Assembly: GCA_023213315.1 (NCBI GenBank) | Contig: JAKCPI010010586.1 | Coordinates: forward strand, 34,446-98,445 | DNA length: 64,000 bases | Reading direction: 5' to 3' | From: Euborellia annulipes | Taxonomy: Eukaryota; Arthropoda; Insecta; Dermaptera; Anisolabididae | In this document: positions 1 to 12,115 of the stretch, in pieces | How the letters are laid out: every line of letters starts with the position of its first letter | Position numbering within the stretch: the first letter of the stretch is position 1 | Notes under the pieces: generated by a model | Told to the model about the DNA's origin: nothing | The model's database searches: none | Seen by the model: the letters and a program-made list of their open reading frames with translations, nothing else | Translations under genes and position numbers: made by a program

Positions 1-75
1 CATTACTTTTTAACACCCATTTGTTTATTTTAAATTTTAACGTCTGTTTTTAGATAGAATAGACCTGATAATGGG
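1..75. repeat. Right end of foldback element E (cut by the window edge)
   Basis: The first 75 bases, ending in a CTGTTTTTAG-AGAATAGAC-like terminus, match the right end of the element at 38362-38894 in kinesin intron 2. The copy extends out of the window to the left. Confidence 0.5.
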
Positions 76-169
76 CTTGATGAAATACTCCATTTCTATT
101 GCATTTAGTGTTGTGTGGTGAAATGAGACAACAGAGGGTGTAGAAAAATATTTTTATTTTAATCTTTTG

Positions 170-1115
170 GTGAACAAAATTGACCAAAGAGTACTAGTAC
201 TTTACTGATGCACTTTTTCAGTTTTTTTTCGATTTTCTCTAAATTTGCTCAAACAATTTTTTTTTTTAATTCAAAAATCAATTATTTTTTAGATTCTCTA
301 TAAAATGTATATTCTCATTTTGCAATTGAAGACCACTCCTGAAGACCACTTTACTCTTGTACTCCATAGAAAAGATAGGAGAAATGGTTGCCATGGTAAC
401 AAAATATAAATATTTTCACATATAAATTTTACAACTTGAAATTCGAATCTTACTCCTGCTCATCTTGCACGATTTAATATAATACCGTCACCACTGTGCC
501 AATGTTCCAACATCCCAGCAACACCGTACCATATTATTTGTGAATGCGCACTCCACGAAAATAACCGCATGCAATATTCAATAAAATTTAACCCAAACTT
601 CAGAGACCCCACAAAGTTCCTGCAGTTCCTAAAATCTCCTCAACCGGAAGACCTTCAAGACTTAAATCTCTTCATCACAGCCTCAAAAATCACTCTATAA
701 TCTAACAACAGACTTTGGATCATATTCTTGCTACAAGTGTTATTGAGAGTCATTTAATTTGTATGGTGTTTTTTACTATTCATATTTTTTGTTAACTGTT
801 CTTCATAGTCATTTATTTGTGATATTTTATTTTTATATTAATGTTTTTTCCAGATGAACTATGCACTTTTATAAAAGTTTTATTGTATTATGTTTTTTGT
901 AAAATGTACTATAAAAAGTGGGGCTGAATGACCCAAGGTCAAAGGCCGGAAAATAAAGAAAAAAAAAAAAAAAAATTCGAATCTACCGTACTGTCGGAAA
1001 CTAAATACATGTCGACACAAAAAATCTGGTGTGACAAGCACAGTACACAACTTTCGATTACCGAAGGTAAGAGAAAGTTGTGTGCTATGCGCCAGTCACA
1101 CCAGATTTTATTATT
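170..1115 (-). repeat. FB-A repeat copy, interrupted by the non-LTR insertion
   Basis: It reads as FB-A in reverse. The AGAGTACTAGTACT box is at 187, the GGAGAAATGGTTGCCATGGT box at 380, and the head hairpin (CTGGTGTGAC arms, GGTAAGAGAAAGT) at 1026-1110. The retrotransposon at 451-973 splits it. The 5' body and tail hairpin are missing. Confidence 0.8.
451..973 (+). mobile_element. 5'-truncated non-LTR retrotransposon (ORF2 C-terminus, 3' UTR, poly-A)
   Basis: An open frame at 452-700 encodes the last 82 residues of an ORF2-like protein. It includes the Cys/His knuckle CQCSNIPATPYHIICECA (C-x-C...H-x4-C), typical of the C-terminus of jockey/R1/I-type reverse transcriptases. A 3' UTR follows, then a purine-rich end (GTGGGGCTGAATGACC...) and a poly-A run. 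The 11-bp duplication AATTCGAATCT sits on both sides (440-450 and 974-984), so this is a target-primed insertion. It landed inside an FB-A repeat copy. A matching 3' end lies at 62277-62325. Confidence 0.8.
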
Positions 1116-2021
1116 TTTTATTTGAACTAAAAAAAAAAGAACCAAATTCATGTTCTAGTTCTCTTTATTTCAGGATATTTTTAGCTGAAATTGGTATCAT
1201 CAATTACTGTATAACAAGATGGTCATAATAGAGAATTCGCCCTATGAACTCATGACCTTTTGAACTTCATCATCAAATCGTATTTCTCTCTCTCTCTTCA
1301 AATTTAAATCAGATTTTATAGATATGTTTACTTTCTCCAATAACATTTATCTCGAAACATTTGCCCCTCTTTAATGATCCCTCCTCCTATTTTAAAATAC
1401 AAGAAAAGGTTAAAATGTCGGAGGATGAGTATTTTAACCATCAACAAGTCATTACGTCTCGGAGATGCGATATCTTTTTACAAAAGGGTGAGAAAGGTCG
1501 TTATTAAAAAAATTTCCATTTTTATTTGATCAAATAACAAAATAACTTTCTATTTATTTTTTTTTTATTGAAATAAATTGAAAATCATATTTAATAAAAA
1601 AATGCTTAATTTATTTATAATGGGACTTAAGTAAACGGGAACTCTTACTGCGAATCAACTGTCGATAAAGTTTTTTTTTTTTTTTAAGTAATTTTTAAGT
1701 GCAATCGAATAAAATTTTGAGGCCTTTTTGATTGATTATCACTGAACTAATCAAAAGTGAATTTTTTATCAAAATCCAATCTCTCTTCTTGGTATAAAAC
1801 GCAGTTGGACGTATGAGATAATTCCCATTACAATTCATTAAATTATTATGACATATTCTAAAGTGGACCTATAACTTGATGAGCGACTCGAAGCTAATGG
1901 GCATACAGTAGATTATTATTCATATGTAAAATTGTTGAACACCAGAAAAATTAGTTGATTTTTTGTCTTTGGGCATTAGAGGCCTTATAAATATATCGGT
2001 GTTTCTACTGGTTTTATTTTA
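1116..2021. other. Unassigned AT-rich sequence
   Basis: No credible exon, RNA gene or terminal repeat seen. It contains several poly-T runs and a short TC microsatellite. Confidence 0.5.
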
Positions 2022-2850
2022 GGCTTGTTTACTTTCTCTTATATAGAGAGAAAGTATTGGTTTCATGTCAAAAACCCAAAAAAAAAATTATTACAAATGA
2101 TTGAGGGATGCACACGCCCACACCAGGGACACATTTTTCTTCTGGTCATTTTCGATCTACAATGTGTGTCCCTGGTGTGGGCGTGTATATCCCTGTGTGT
2201 CCCTCAAGGTTCACTATGTAGACCCTGCGGGTATGTGTATCCCTCGATCATTTTTATCCGATGTCGAGATTTTGATGGATATACGTTTTGAGAATCCGTG
2301 AATCCAAAAAAGTGGTTTTTGCAACAAGGTCTGTCTGTGTCTTTCGTGTGTGTGTGTGTGTTCAATTTTAAGAATGAAGGAATTGAGCTACGAGGCTGAA
2401 ATTTTATATTTAAGTTTGATACCTTCCTGGAGCATGAAAAAAAGCTTTTAAACAAAATCGGTCAAAGAGTACTAGTACTTTACTGATGTAGTTTTTCAGT
2501 TTTTTCCGATTTTCTCAAAATTCGCTGTAAAGATTTTGATTAATATTCAAAAATCAATTAATTTTTAGATGCTCTTTAAAATGTATATTTTTATTTTGGT
2601 CTTAAAATTGTTTGAAGATCACTTTGCTCTTGTACTTCATAGGAAAGATAGGAGAAAAGGTTGCGATGATAACAAAATATAAATATTTTCCCAAGTATAT
2701 AAATTTTATTACAATACATCTTGAATCTAATAAATCGGCGAAAACTAAACTTATGTCGATACAAAAAATCTGGTATGACAAACACACAATTTTCGATTAC
2801 TGAAGGTAAGAGAAAGTTGTGTGCTGTGCGACCATTCACTTTTTTTCCCC
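2022..2850 (-). repeat. FB-A repeat copy, near full length, divergent
   Basis: Reverse orientation. The tail hairpin (TTTACTTTCTCTTATATAGAG) is at about 2028, the TG microsatellite at 2348-2360, the AGAGTACTAGTACT box at 2466, and the head hairpin with GGTAAGAGAAAGT at 2765-2840. A local inverted repeat (CACACCAGGGACACA / TGTGTCCCTGGTGTG, 2119-2178) has been added near the tail. Confidence 0.75.
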
Positions 2851-5214
2851 CAAAAACAAGAAAATGAAGTATTTTTTTAATCTACATTTATTTTTATTTC
2901 CTTCGAAGTAAAAAATTGATAGTAGGGGATGTAGAAAATGTAGAAGTGTAGAAAATTGGAAAGGTTATACATCCAGGGCTGCAACCAAAGAGCAGTGGCC
3001 TATTTAGGGAGAGGGGATAGAAGGCCAACTCAAAGTCTTCGCAAACAAAAAATTTTTTTTTTTTTTTTTTTTTTTCAAACGAGTTGAGCAAGTTTTAAAA
3101 ATGTATTATATTATTTTATAATAAAATTATTATTTTGCCTAATTTAAATAAAGTACTTAAAGTTCGGGGGGGGGGTGAGCTGTTCCTCAGACTTTTGCCC
3201 CTCCCTAAGGCGAAATCCTGGCTTCTTCATAATCTGGGAGGGTTGGGATTTTTATTAAGAGACTCTTTTGTTTAGGTTAAACCCCCCCAGGTAGGGTCAG
3301 TGCATAAACCATATACGATTTTAAAATTTAGTAAAAATAATTCAAAGTTAGACTAATGATAATTTATCCACTTTTTTCTAATACATTTTATTTATCCTGT
3401 ATTTGTATCAAACTGATTTTTATCTGGTAAATACTACACGTTAATAAATTAAAAAACTCTCTCTCTTGCTATTGGAAATATAATTAAGATTAGCCATAGT
3501 TTATAGTCAAATTATCTTATAAAATTTAAAATAATAATAATTAAAAGCCTTTTTTTGTCCTTCTAATTTAAAACAAAGATTGATAAAAGTTATTAAAAAT
3601 AAACAGGTATTAATTATACTAAACAGTAGGTAATTAATCAAATTTACTCTTAAAGTTTATCTAAACTTGCACAAGCCTATTCGAGGTGAAAATTATGATA
3701 TTTTCCGCCCATTTATAGTTTCTCAATCAGAAATCAAAGGACAATCAACCAAGCAACTCAATTCGCTGGTGTCTAAAATCAGTAAAAAATGACTCTCGTG
3801 TATTTGATTATCCAATTAAAAAATCATTGAATGATTAACATCTTTTTTTTTTTAGTAAGAAAAAAATCACGAACTCATCGATTGCCAAAAATTAAGACGA
3901 TTAGATCTCTTAATCAGATTGATTTATGGATTTATTTATTTAAAATTTCCTTGGGACGGTAAAGCATATTTTTTTCAATTGCATAATGTTAAAGCAAATT
4001 GTGCATTTTCTAATTAAGAAAGCGTTTATATTGTATTTCTTGAATCGTCCTTGGGCTGACACTTGCAATGGCTGCTGACCTGATGACCTCCTCACAAATT
4101 GAGGAATGCGTGGGTTCGAGATCCGAATTGGATCAGAGAAGCCATTTGAATTATATGCATATTGCTCATTTCGTGTTAAAATAATTGATTTAATTTTTTT
4201 GTAACAGAAAAATCACGTCGCCTTAAACTTCATAATATTGGACTATAATCATTGGACTTAAAACAATATAAAAAAGAGGATATAATTAAATTGTTATAAT
4301 TGCGTGGCTGTATATAAAATCGTTCGTAATAGGAAGAGGTTAGCAGCCAAATAATAAATAATATAATTAAATTGATTTAAATAAAATTATAGCTCCCTTG
4401 GAACCCTCCACCCATGGTTAAATCAAAATTGATAATCCTAATCCTAAAATCCAAGGTGTATGATTTTGGTTAGTTGTATGAATATTTATTTAAATCGATT
4501 GCTATAAATAAAGAAGCCAGGATAACATGTATATTTAATATATCGGCCTAGATATTTGAAGTATTCATTTTAAATTATTAAATTTCCACCAGGAAGACAA
4601 ATGGGGTTCTAAGGCTATAGCTTGAACATGACTGAAGTCTAGTAAGGCGTGTGTCTTGTTAGGAAACACTATAATTATCTTTTAGAATGGAAGTATAAAG
4701 TTTAACACATTTAATCACAATTAAATAGGTGAGGTGATTTAATTCAATATGACTCAAATATTGATTTTGAAAATTTAATTAAGCGTGAAGGATGGGCTTT
4801 AATTCACGGTAGATTAACCATCAACAGTCTCTTTTTCAATTTTTATAAATTATAAAAAATTAATGAAGCTATAATAATTTTATGATTATTATAGATCTTT
4901 AGTTTGTTAACTTAATAAGCTTACTTAAATGTTTTCCAATTAATATTTATTTAGTATTTGATTTAATTAAATATAAGTATTTTTATTGACTTTTTACTAT
5001 TGAAAAAAAAAAAATATTAAAATTTTTTAGAGTGTAAAGAATTATCCAATTAAGTAAATAGTAAAAAATAAAAAACCTGAAGAATCGAACTAGAACGAAA
5101 CCAGTGTAGGCTATATCATTAATAAGATATTTGAATTAAATAAAAATGCATCTTTTATTTAACTAATCAAAGGCTAGGCCAGGCATAGAAAAAGTGTGGG
5201 TATTGTTTATTTTT
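2851..5214. other. Unassigned AT-rich sequence with one tRNA-like remnant
   Basis: No gene recognised. A segment at about 4063-4145 has a B-box-like GGTTCGAGATCC and a short anticodon-like stem TCCTC/GAGGA. The loop lacks U33 and the T stem is broken, so it is at most a decayed tRNA-derived SINE. Poly-T and poly-G runs occur at 3052-3076 and 3165-3174. Confidence 0.45.
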
Positions 5215-5460
5215 CGTAAGGAAAAATGTGAAGTGACTATTCTCCCAGCACACAAGTCTTATCTTTGGTAATTGACAGTTGTACTGTGCTTATCACACTA
5301 GATTTTTTCGTGTCGACTATTATTAATATTTGATCCCCGTTTATTTATCCGAGGTGCTTTCGTGCACGCAGATACATACTTCAAAATTAATCGGGAAAAT
5401 CAAAATGGGAATATATTTATATTTTGTTACCATTTCTCCTATCTTTCCTATGAAGCACAA
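5215..5460 (+). repeat. Degraded FB-A fragments
   Basis: The right arm of the head hairpin (TTATCACACTAGATTTTTT, GTGTCGAC) at about 5288-5325 is followed, after a gap, by the TTATATTTTGTTACCA and ATCTTTCCTATGAAG boxes. Too divergent for exact limits. Confidence 0.5.
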
Positions 5461-5790
5461 GCGTAAAGTGTAGCCGGGGAGTCTGACAACAGTGAAGAGC
5501 AACAGTCACCAAAATCGTTGCGATTAAGCAATGCCAAGCTCGGCGAAAGTTAGAGATTGGTGACCCCGAACAATCTGGACGTGGAACGTCCCTTGGTAAC
5601 CATCAGTACTATGTACTGTGAACTAAGAAGTACAAGCGTAAAGTGTAGTCAACAGAGAAGAGCAACATTCACCAAAATCGTTGTGAATAAGGAATGCCAA
5701 GTGTGGTGAAATTTAGAGATTGGAGACTCCAAGAAATCAACGTGTGGAACGTCCCTTGGTAGCCATCAGTACTATGTATTTTAAAATTTA
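5454..5790 (+). repeat. Direct tandem duplication of about 170 bp
   Basis: Two units, 5454-5630 and 5631-5790, share AAGCGTAAAGTGTAG, CACCAAAATCGTTG, TTAGAGATTGG and GGAACGTCCCTTGGTA...CATCAGTACTATGTA. They differ by point changes and small indels. The first unit contains GGTGACCCCGA, a string found at tRNA-Trp-type primer-binding sites of some gypsy elements; no LTR is visible nearby. Confidence 0.7.
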
Positions 5791-5849
5791 CTAAATAAAA
5801 TTATAACCCTAAATAGCAGCAGTAGCAGAAAAGGGTTTAAAAAAAAAGT

Positions 5850-6190
5850 GTAAAGTGTGCTTCAAACAATTTTGAGAATATACATTTTAAAGAGCATCTA
5901 AAAAATTGATTTATGAATTTTAATCAAAATCGTTATCGTGAAATCGCAATAGTGGTAGATTTTATTTAAAAGTTTATTTTCGCGCCTCAGTGGGGTACAT
6001 AAAATTTCACCCCTTCATGATTTATTTTGAACACAGACAGACGGATAGATCATTTTGCGGGTCCACCCTCAAATTATATTTTCATAATAATCTGAACATC
6101 GAATTTTTGACAGAAATCCAATCTCTCTATATACATGTATATTTAGATGAGAAAATAAAAACAGACCAATTTATGCATCTGATTTAAGTT
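5850..6190 (+). repeat. Degraded FB-A body fragment
   Basis: Body boxes are present in the usual order: CTTCAAACAATTTTGAG, ATACATTTTAAAGAGCATCT, then ACACAGACAGACGGATAG and GCGGGTCCACC. Head and tail hairpins are absent. The 65-codon open frame here is repeat-derived. Confidence 0.65.
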
Positions 6191-6992
6191 TTCTAGAATG
6201 AAAGAAATATTCCCTTACCCTGGAAGTGGGAAAAAGATACTTGCATGAGTGAGTCTTGACAAATTTTCAAAAAAAAAAAAAATTAATTTTGTATTTTAAA
6301 ATTAAATAAGTCATATTTTATAAATCTTAATTTATAAATAACCGGTAATTAATGACCCCGTGATTGATTGTGTGATGAGAATAATCCATCTCTCTTTTAT
6401 CAACTTGGGAATATAAATAGATCACGATTTTTTTTTTTTTTTTTTTTTAATTAATAAATCGCGTCTGCATTGTGCCGTTGGCCTTGACAAACGTCACTCT
6501 GACATCTCATCAGACGGGTTTTCAGGGGGGGGGGAGATGCCAATTTTATATTTATTTATATATACAAAGGATAAAAATCCTCTCTCACCGAACAATCCGG
6601 CTTGTTGTTTATCTCTTTATTGTTCCCGGAATTTTAAAACGAAATCGAATTTAATCCTTCTATCTAAAACATTGTGTTTTAAGCCAAACAAAAAATTTTC
6701 TAAAGTCTAAAATTTATGAGTTTAATTTGAATATAAAATAACCCAGGGTTTAGTCTTCATTTAAACAAAAAAAATAAAATGGACATCAAAGATTGAAAAA
6801 AAAAAAAAATCTAGGCTACTGTACCTAATTCCAGTGTATTTACTTACAAATAGATAACACAAAAATTTCTTCATATTTACCTGGAACAAAAGAAAAAATA
6901 CATTTTTATTTATATGTTAAAAAATATAAAAAAAAGTAAAAAAGTATGTCAACAAAAATTAATTTAAAATTTTGTAAGAATTGTGCTTATGG
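6191..6992. other. Unassigned AT-rich sequence
   Basis: Several poly-A and poly-T runs (6269-6282, 6429-6448, 6796-6809) and one G-run. No gene-like signal seen. Confidence 0.45.
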
Positions 6993-7248
6993 CAGGGGCG
7001 GATTAAAGGGGGGGGGGGGCGAGGGGGCGCGCCCCCCGAGAAGAAATTCACAATGTTATAAAAACTAGAAATCTAAAGAAATGATGATTTCCGGGCTTTA
7101 ATTTCAATTGAATTTGTTACCAATCAATTTAAATAAATAGGAAAGGGGTCTAAATGGCCATAGATACCCACAAAGTCCTTAAATAAAAAAAAATAAAAAA
7201 AAAAAAAAAAAACCGCCCCCCCGACAAATTTGCATTAATCCGCCACTG
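6993..7248. mobile_element. hAT-like MITE carrying a SINE-B 3' part
   Basis: The ends are CAGGGGCGGATTAA and TTAATCCGCCACTG, flanked by the 8-bp duplication GCTTATGG (6985-6992, 7249-7256). The inside is G-run rich. Bases about 7099-7213 match the 3' half and poly-A tail of SINE-B. Confidence 0.85.
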
Positions 7249-7384
7249 GCTTATGGGGAAGGGTATTGGTTTGTTGGTCATTTGGATTCAATTGAAACAG
7301 ATCGACAATCTTTTGTCTAATTCACATTTCTGAAAGTCATATTAGATTCCAAAACAGTCAATTATAAAAATTTTCTCAAAGTAT

Positions 7385-8178
7385 TTTAAAAATAAAATTC
7401 TGGTGTAACTGGTAGCACAGCACACAACTTTCTCTTAACCTTCAGCAAGAAAAAGTTGTGTACTGTGCTTGTCATAGCAGATTTTTTGTGTCGAGATTCG
7501 TATATTTAGTTCACCTTAGCACCTAAGTTCCAAACTTGACCACGCGATTCATAAATGGCGCTGAGCTACGAATGCTTCCACATCAGTAAAGTGTACTTCA
7601 AACAATTTTCACTTATATACTTTTTAAAGAGCATCAAAAAAATAATTGTTTTATGAATTTTAATCAAAATAGATGGAGCGAATTTTGAGAAAATCTCAAA
7701 AAATTGAAAAAGTACATCAGTAGAGTACTAGTACTTTTCGGCCCATTTTGTTCAAAAGCTTATTTTCACTCCTTGGGAAGGTATCTAACTCAAATATAAA
7801 ATTTCAACCTCCTAGCTCTTTTCATTCCTGACATATTTTGTTCATAAACACACAGACCAATTTGCGGGACCCACTTGTTTAGACTCAGGGGACCTCAAAC
7901 ATGGGCGTAACTAGGGGGTGCCGGGGGAGGGCCAGCCCCCTCCTCCAGAAGGCTCGTGGCCCCCCAGAAAGCTCCCTGCCCCAAGAAAAATTGAGAAAAT
8001 ATGGGGCTTTCCAGGCCCTCCGGGGGATAGCTGGTCCCCCCCCTTCAGCCAAATTCTCTAGTTACGCTCATGGCCTCAAAACGTGTATATCCATCAAAAT
8101 CTCAAATTTTATGACATGAATCAAATACTTTCTCTCTATATACAATATTTTATATATATGGTAAGAGAAAGTAAAAAT
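7385..8178 (+). repeat. FB-A repeat copy, near full length, with MITE insertion
   Basis: Head hairpin at 7398-7492, body boxes through 7880, tail hairpin ending GGTAAGAGAAAGTAAAAA at 8160-8178. A hAT-like MITE splits the GGACCTCAAAAC box at 7900-8072. Confidence 0.85.
7900..8072. mobile_element. hAT-like MITE inside FB-A
   Basis: The ends are CATGGGCGTAACTAG and CTAGTTACGCTCATG. The flanks ACCTCAAA (7892-7899) and GCCTCAAA (8073-8080) agree at 7 of 8 positions, as expected for an aged 8-bp duplication. The 72-codon open frame here is element sequence, not a gene. Confidence 0.8.
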
Positions 8179-8893
8179 AATACATGTATTTAATTAAGAT
8201 TTAAAAAATCTCCGAATTTAATGAATTTTGAAAGGCATAAATTGAAAATTTTTTCAAACTAAATTAAGAGGAATATTAATATTAAAAGTCTAGGTTCAAA
8301 AAAAAAAAAAAAAAAAAAAATCTTTAAGTGAGAAATAAAATGAAATTGGGTTCATAAACAAGTGGACCTAAAACTCAATAACCTGTTTTCTGCTTATAAT
8401 ACTTTAATAAATTGATAACCACCTTATTTAAAAGTTGACCACATGAAAAAAAAGTTGTTGACAATATTTTATCAATTGAAACTTGAAACAGGTCAATCAA
8501 TAAACTAAAGTCATGTATGATTCAATTGAGCTTAATAAACGTTGACAAATTTTAAACAAAAGATCAATGACTTGACAAATGGCCATTGAATGTAGTCAGC
8601 CTGCCTCTCTTTTTACTTTCATTCTAAGAATGTACTAATTAAAAACAAGCTGGATGCTTTGAAATGAATCTGTGTAAAATAAAGATTAGATGGATTTTTT
8701 TTTTTGTTTACGATTAGCGGGAATTTTATTTTTCAAATTCAAAGATAACCAGAGTAAGTTCAATTGTCTGGCAGTCTTTAATTAAATAAAATATTTATTC
8801 TGACAGAACTTGATGAAAATAAATTCATTATTTGTGAGTTCAAGAAATAAAATATTTTAGCTGTTAAGGTAGTTTTCTTTAATCATCTTATTA
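8179..8893. other. Unassigned AT-rich sequence
   Basis: A poly-A tract lies at 8299-8320. No exon, RNA gene or terminal repeat recognised. Confidence 0.45.
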
Positions 8894-9130
8894 GCCCTCG
8901 GGCTTGACGTAGTTGGTAGCGGGCCTGCCTTGTATGTCGAGGGTTCGGATCCCAGGCAGTCCGATGATTTTATTTAAGCCATTTGGATACCAAATGGCTT
9001 AAATAAAAATGCCTGGACCCCAAATATAATGTATATTAATCAATAACGGATATCGTAAAAGTCTTATATGACCTGAGTTTCCGAAAAGACTGTGTGCATG
9101 TGTGTGTGAGTATGAATGAGAAAAAAAATG
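8894..9130 (+). mobile_element. tRNA-derived SINE, family A
   Basis: The head resembles a tRNA with a Pol III A box (CTTGACGTAGTTGGTAGCG) and B box (GGGTTCGGATCCC). It is followed by the family body CAGTCCGATGATTTTATTT, a 16-bp AAGCCATTTGGATACC / CAAATGGCTTAAAT inverted pair, GCCTGGACCCC, CCGAAAAGACTGTGTG, a TG-rich stretch and an A-rich end. Confidence 0.85.
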
Positions 9131-9278
9131 TCTTCCTATCTTAAATTTTATTGAACTGAGTCTCTCAATCAAAGTCATAGGAAGCCCACGCAAGCCTCTC
9201 GCTGAGCCATCTACCGGCTTTTAGTCAAATTAAATTCTATTATTAAGTATCTAGGGTATAATACTTAATTCATTTACA

Positions 9279-9516
9279 GTGGAGAGTTGGAGGTATCAGT
9301 CAAATTGGGATTGTCCAGGTTAATAAAACTCCCAGGATAAGACGTTTCGGCCTGAATTTATTTGGCCATCTTCAGTTATCGGGAATTATACACATAGTGC
9401 AAACAATCCCGATAACTGAAGATGGCCAAATAAATTCAGGCCGAAACGTCTTATCCTGGGAGTTTTATTAACCTGGACAATCCCAATTTGGCTGATACCT
9501 CCAACTCTCCACTGTA
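9279..9516. mobile_element. Foldback element with CTGAAGA-stem-GAAACGTC motif
   Basis: Arms of about 115 bp, 9279-9395 and 9402-9516, are almost perfect inverted repeats around a very short spacer. They begin with CAGTGGAGAGTTGGAGGTAT. Each arm holds the motif CTGAAGATGGCC...GGCCGAAACGTC (+ strand 9416-9450, - strand 9375-9341). No target duplication is evident. Confidence 0.85.
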
Positions 9517-10589
9517 ATCACATCACAGCCACAATCTTAAAATCAACTTAATTCATTTAATCAAAAAGCTGATATATATCCTTTTTCACCTTTATAGATA
9601 AAATAATTAACTAATTATGACCATATAAGAAAATTTTAATATATTATTGCAAAAATTATTTTTCATATCAGTTAACAGAAACACTTAAATAAAGGGAAGT
9701 TTAGAGCATAACTATTTAAAAAACTTCGAAAATTATAATTAAGAAGTGAATGCTTTTTAGACCCTGACCCGCACAGAGGTAAATTATGGTTCTAATAGTC
9801 ATGAAGAATAATTCAGGACCTTTGGGTTTTTAATTTTTTCCCTTTTGGCAAGATATAAGATATAATGAATTAAATATTCTCTTTAATATTTGGGATCGTG
9901 ATTGAGCGGCCTGCCATAGATGTATTATATCTCTCAATGCACACAATGGAGAGAATATATCTTCACTTTTTTGCCCTTAAGTCCGCGGTCGTGATCGAAA
10001 GATAGATGCAATTGTCGATAGAGGCTGTTTTGATCTATCGCCAGGCAAACGATAGCTAATTGAGTGGCCAACCAGCTGATGTTTGCACAATAATGTTGTG
10101 CAAAGTGCAATGGGATTGATTTTTTTTCGGAAAAGTTGATTATTTATTTATTTACTTAAAAATTTCAACTTTGTTAATATAATATATGACAAGTGAAAGT
10201 ATTTGATAATTATTTTTATTTCATAATTAATTTAAGACATTGTTTCTAGCATATTTTAAAAGCTTCAGTCAGTAAATTACTAACATTATATATTAATAAA
10301 TAATTAATAAGTTATTTACGTAACTCAATAAAAAACAAAACTTGTGTATTTTATAATAAATTTGGATATGCCCTAGAGGCGAAGCTTTTATGGAGAGGAA
10401 ATTCCAACAAAATTTTGATCTTTTAGAAAAAAATAACAGTATTTTTTAAAAATCAATATTTGAGAAATATCATAAGTGTAAACTTTTTCCAACCTTAAAC
10501 ACAGGGGACAGCCGGATGGGGGCCTATTAATTAAAAAAATCTTAAAACGAGCGCTATTTTAGAATATAAATTTTATAAAAAATTGACTA
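9517..10589. other. Unassigned AT-rich sequence
   Basis: A less AT-rich patch at 9895-10110 contains short inverted pieces but no open frame or recognisable RNA. Confidence 0.45.
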
Positions 10590-10685
10590 TCTATCTAGTG
10601 TGACAAGCATAGAATACAACTTTCAATTACATAAGATAAGAGCAAGTTGTATGCTGTGCGATCTGTCACACCAGATATTTTTTTT
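10590..10685 (+). repeat. FB-A head hairpin only
   Basis: CTAGTGTGACAAGCATAG...CTTTCAATTAC and AGATAAGAGCAAGTTG...TGTCACACCAGAT form the head hairpin. No body follows. Confidence 0.75.
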
Positions 10686-10751
10686 TTAGATTTTTTTAAC
10701 CTTGTCTTTTATTTGGGGATAATTTTAAATAAATTAAGCCGGAATAGGTAG

Positions 10752-10973
10752 CAAGGGCGGATACAGGGGGGGGTTAGGGGGTAATTACCCCCGAGATTTA
10801 AAAAAAATGTATTTTTAATGTAAAATTTTAAAAATTAATACTTCAAAATTTGATTTATATTTATATTCTGGCAAACAAGTACAGAATGCGCCTTTAAAAA
10901 AAATGTGTGCTGTGCGACCAGTCACTCCAGATTACCCCCCCCCCCCCGAGAAACACCTCTGGATCCGCCACTG
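10752..10973. mobile_element. hAT-like MITE (GGGCGGAT ends)
   Basis: The ends are CAAGGGCGGATACAG and GGATCCGCCACTG, with the exact 8-bp duplication ATAGGTAG at 10744-10751 and 10974-10981. G-run and C-run tracts lie just inside the ends. Related copies are at 27534, 33011 and 42617. Confidence 0.9.
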
Positions 10974-10981
10974 ATAGGTAG

Positions 10982-11510
10982 GTTATTTATTTAAAAATTA
11001 CAAAGCAAAAGAGCATAACATAATGTCAGTGAATGCATTCATCTTTCAAATGATAAATTCACAACAACGACCTTATTAATTTATCTCTGCTTATTGAATA
11101 AGCGTATTCAGAGATGGAATATTCAACGAAAGGAGATAGACATTTGAATTGGATGCATATAAATCATTAAGAGGGGGGGCCCGCCCTCTACTTGTCCGTT
11201 AGAGAATTGCATAAAATTGCAATTTTTCAAAAATTTCAGTGTCCAACCTTTAACCTACCATCAAAGAAAGAACAATACCTCTACTAACTTTACATCAGAA
11301 ATCTTGACAATTTAATAAAATAACAGTTGAAGATATTAATAAATGAATAATAAATAGTAATAGAAGACAAGTTTACATTGTATAATAATTTAACGTAATA
11401 AAAATATAATAAATATCTTGGATAAGAAACGAAGGACTTTGAAGCCAATCAAGAAAAAGAAGCAATCAGAGAATTTACAAAATAAACAATAGATACTCTT
11501 TGTGTAAAAA
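10982..11510. other. Unassigned AT-rich sequence
   Basis: A short GGGGGGGCCCGCCC patch at 11173. No gene or element ends seen. Confidence 0.45.
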
Positions 11511-12115
11511 AAAATCTAGTGTGACTCGTTGCTCAGTAGGCCTACATAACTTTTTTACCTTTGGTAAGAGAAAGTTGTGTTCTGTGGTTGTCACACCAGA
11601 TTTTTGGGTTATGTTTAGTTTCTGCCACTAGCGTAACGTTTTTTAGCTAGGCCCCCCCGCAAATTTTATTTCGGGCCCCATTATTAGACCATACAAAAAA
11701 TATTTTTAAAATACCGTATATTCCAGAATCCTGAGGGCCCCGGGCTCTCTCAAAGAGAAATTTTCATTATTTTTTATTTATCTAAATTTTTCCGTTTTTA
11801 TCGGAGCTACAGTTTTTTAGTTCGGCCCGGCCCGAGGGCCCCACAAGGACCGGGGCCCCCGCATCGCGGGGTCTGCGGGGGCGTACGTTACGCCACTGGT
11901 TTCTGCAGATATATTAAAATTCAAGATTGTAAAATTTAAAAACATGGGAAAATATTTATATTTTGTTACCAGCCGATTTTGTTCAAATGGAATGGCTAAT
12001 GGGGTGGCTAACTTAAATATAAAATTTCAACCTTCTAGCTTTTTTCATTCTTGATTCTTTCATTCTTTTGTTCACAGACAGACAGACAGACAGCTAGTCA
12101 GAGAGACAGAAAGAC
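11511..12115 (+). repeat. FB-A repeat copy with MITE insertion and internal deletion
   Basis: Head hairpin 11513-11606 (with GGTAAGAGAAAGT), then a MITE at 11626-11898. The body resumes at TTTCTGCAGATATA and jumps directly from TTTTGTTACC to AGCCGATTTTGTTCAAA, skipping about 200 bases of family sequence. It ends in an ACAG repeat near 12100. Confidence 0.8.
11626..11898. mobile_element. hAT-like MITE with one GAGGGCCC-type internal unit
   Basis: The ends are CACTAGCGTAACG and CGTTACGCCACTG, with the exact 8-bp duplication GTTTCTGC (11618-11625, 11899-11906). Internally it has a single copy of the CTGAGGGCCCCGGGCTCTCT-type unit that is multiplied in the copies at 29081 and 52592. Confidence 0.9.

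Noticed and set aside
4063..4145. Functional tRNA gene
   Set aside because: B box is present, but the anticodon loop lacks U33, the T stem is mismatched and no proper acceptor stem is seen.
9416..9450. Calling the GAAACGTC motif a hammerhead ribozyme
   Set aside because: One extra unpaired base separates CUGANGA from the stem in every copy, and no third stem with a UH cleavage site could be drawn with confidence.
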